From positions 1 to 6,231 of the forward strand of contig JAAYPU010000038.1 in assembly GCA_012519645.1 (NCBI GenBank): a stretch of DNA of 6,231 nucleotides. The letters run 5' to 3'. Under the pieces are notes generated by a model that had not been told where the DNA came from, did no database searches, and saw only the letters and a list, made by a program, of their open reading frames with translations. This document shows positions 5,547 to 6,231 of the stretch, one piece after another (position 1 is the stretch's first letter; each line of letters opens with the position of its first letter). The translations under genes and the position numbers were made by a program. This stretch comes from Clostridiales bacterium (GTDB lineage: Bacteria > Bacillota > Clostridia > Peptostreptococcales > JAAYPU01).

Positions 5547-6231
5547 TTACCTCCCATGTTCCACAGGGCTATATGAAAGATATCCGTTATCTAAGACTAA
5601 TATAGTACCTCTCTTTATGCCATCTTTATGCAAATCGTATATGAGTTTGCCTATCGCTTCCATATTGGATAAAATTATATCACTTTTCGCCTTTAATACT
5701 AATTTATCGTAAATAGATACTACAAGCTGGTCATCTGACACAGTAATTCTTTTGAAAAACAGGTCATTTTCATCCATTGCTTTAATTACCTTCAAGGCAT
5801 CTTCAAAAATTTTTTGATTATTTACTTCCAGCTTTTCTCCGATGGTAAAATCTTCTATGTTCAAGCCTTCAATAATCGTAATATATGGATTGCTGTCTAC
5901 GGTTTTCAATGCATATCCTTCATCATCTAATACAATACACCTATCCAGGAAAAATACAATAGCTGCTTCTTTTCTTTCCTCGACAATAATAGAAATTTTA
6001 TCAGGTAATTGTCTTTTGATCTTTACTTCTTTTATGTATGGATGTGCCAATATCCTTTCGGCAATATCATTAGTTTTTATTTTAAAAGTATTGATTCCAA
6101 AGATAACACCTGACATTTGGATAATATCTTCTTCAGTAAATACATTGTTATTTTCAACTAAAACCGTTTTTATAGAAAAAATATCTAAATTTATAACAGA
6201 AAAGAATGATAACCCTATAATAAAAAGGAAT
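5547..6231 (-). CDS. ftsQ: Cell division protein FtsQ/DivIB, 5' end cut by window edge
   Basis: FtsQ/DivIB is a bitopic membrane protein of the divisome. With FtsL and FtsB (DivIC) it controls septal peptidoglycan synthesis. In this window 227 residues are visible, and the reading frame stays open to the right edge, so the N-terminus is missing. An ATG at 6116 is internal: 38 family-like codons precede it, beginning with a hydrophobic FLFIIGLSFFSV that is the end of the membrane anchor. Next comes the POTRA domain (visible residues about 17-85), with the usual VFTEEDII, HPYIKEVKIKR and LPDKISIIVEE elements. The beta domain follows (about 86-215), with CIVLDDEGYAL and a typical ITIIEGL strand. 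The protein ends SPVEHGR. Its stop is 7 nt before the first DUF881 gene, at the head of an apparent operon toward ftsZ. Confidence 0.93.
   Translation of the reverse strand, partial: FLFIIGLSFFSVINLDIFSIKTVLVENNNVFTEEDIIQMSGVIFGINTFKIKTNDIAERILAHPYIKEVKIKRQLPDKISIIVEERKEAAIVFFLDRCIVLDDEGYALKTVDSNPYITIIEGLNIEDFTIGEKLEVNNQKIFEDALKVIKAMDENDLFFKRITVSDDQLVVSIYDKLVLKAKSDIILSNMEAIGKLIYDLHKDGIKRGTILVLDNGYLSYSPVEHGR
5548..5554 (-). promoter_or_regulatory. Ribosome binding site of first DUF881 gene, within the ftsQ 3' end
   Basis: GGGAGGT on the minus strand lies over the last ftsQ codons (Gly-Arg) and the first base of its stop region. It is 8 nt from ATG 5539. Its position rules against the upstream ATG 5557 as the real start, and suggests that translation of the two genes is linked. 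Confidence 0.7.

Noticed and set aside
1..6231. Mobile element, prophage or defence system
   Set aside because: No transposase, integrase, phage or defence gene is seen; gene content is conserved housekeeping and division genes.

Overview
The window is AT-rich, low-GC Firmicutes-type chromosomal DNA. It most likely comes from a member of the Clostridia. The grounds are the gene order ftsQ/divIB – DUF881 – DUF881 – sbp (DUF1290) – ftsZ, strong Shine-Dalgarno sequences of the GGGAGG type, sigma-A-like promoters, and a FtsZ ending in a DIPSFLR tail. I do not name a species.

Layout. Positions 1-300 carry no convincing gene. They hold a run of 7-bp tandem repeats (about 84-158) and a smaller heptad run at 257-273. 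Two genes then read rightward. The first is a stand-alone DEDDh-type exonuclease of the YprB / RNase_H_2 family (301-1287). The second is a 64-residue protein with a four-cysteine zinc ribbon (1368-1562), which has its own promoter. A bidirectional hairpin terminator (1547-1576) separates them from a leftward block covering the rest of the window.

In leftward transcription order, the block starts with a 5'-truncated ftsQ/divIB that runs off the right edge. Two tandem paralogous DUF881 membrane-anchored coiled-coil proteins follow, then the four-helix membrane protein Sbp, then ftsZ, and last a SpoU/TrmH-family RNA 2'-O-methyltransferase. The ftsQ–DUF881–DUF881–sbp genes are packed almost without gaps (a 1-nt overlap at one junction) and look like one operon. 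ftsZ lies 78 nt beyond sbp and has its own extended -10 promoter. It can therefore be read both from the operon and independently. A probable terminator and a separate weak promoter lie between ftsZ and the methyltransferase gene.

Functionally the leftward block is a cell-division module: FtsZ forms the cytokinetic ring, FtsQ/DivIB belongs to the septal peptidoglycan synthesis complex, and Sbp and the DUF881 proteins are conserved but poorly understood membrane partners. No ftsA lies between ftsQ and ftsZ. The rightward genes appear to be unrelated nucleic-acid or housekeeping functions. I see no mobile element, CRISPR array, tRNA or rRNA, and nothing that clearly amounts to a new system. The least explained features are the several heptanucleotide repeat tracts, the paired DUF881 genes, and the small zinc-ribbon protein.
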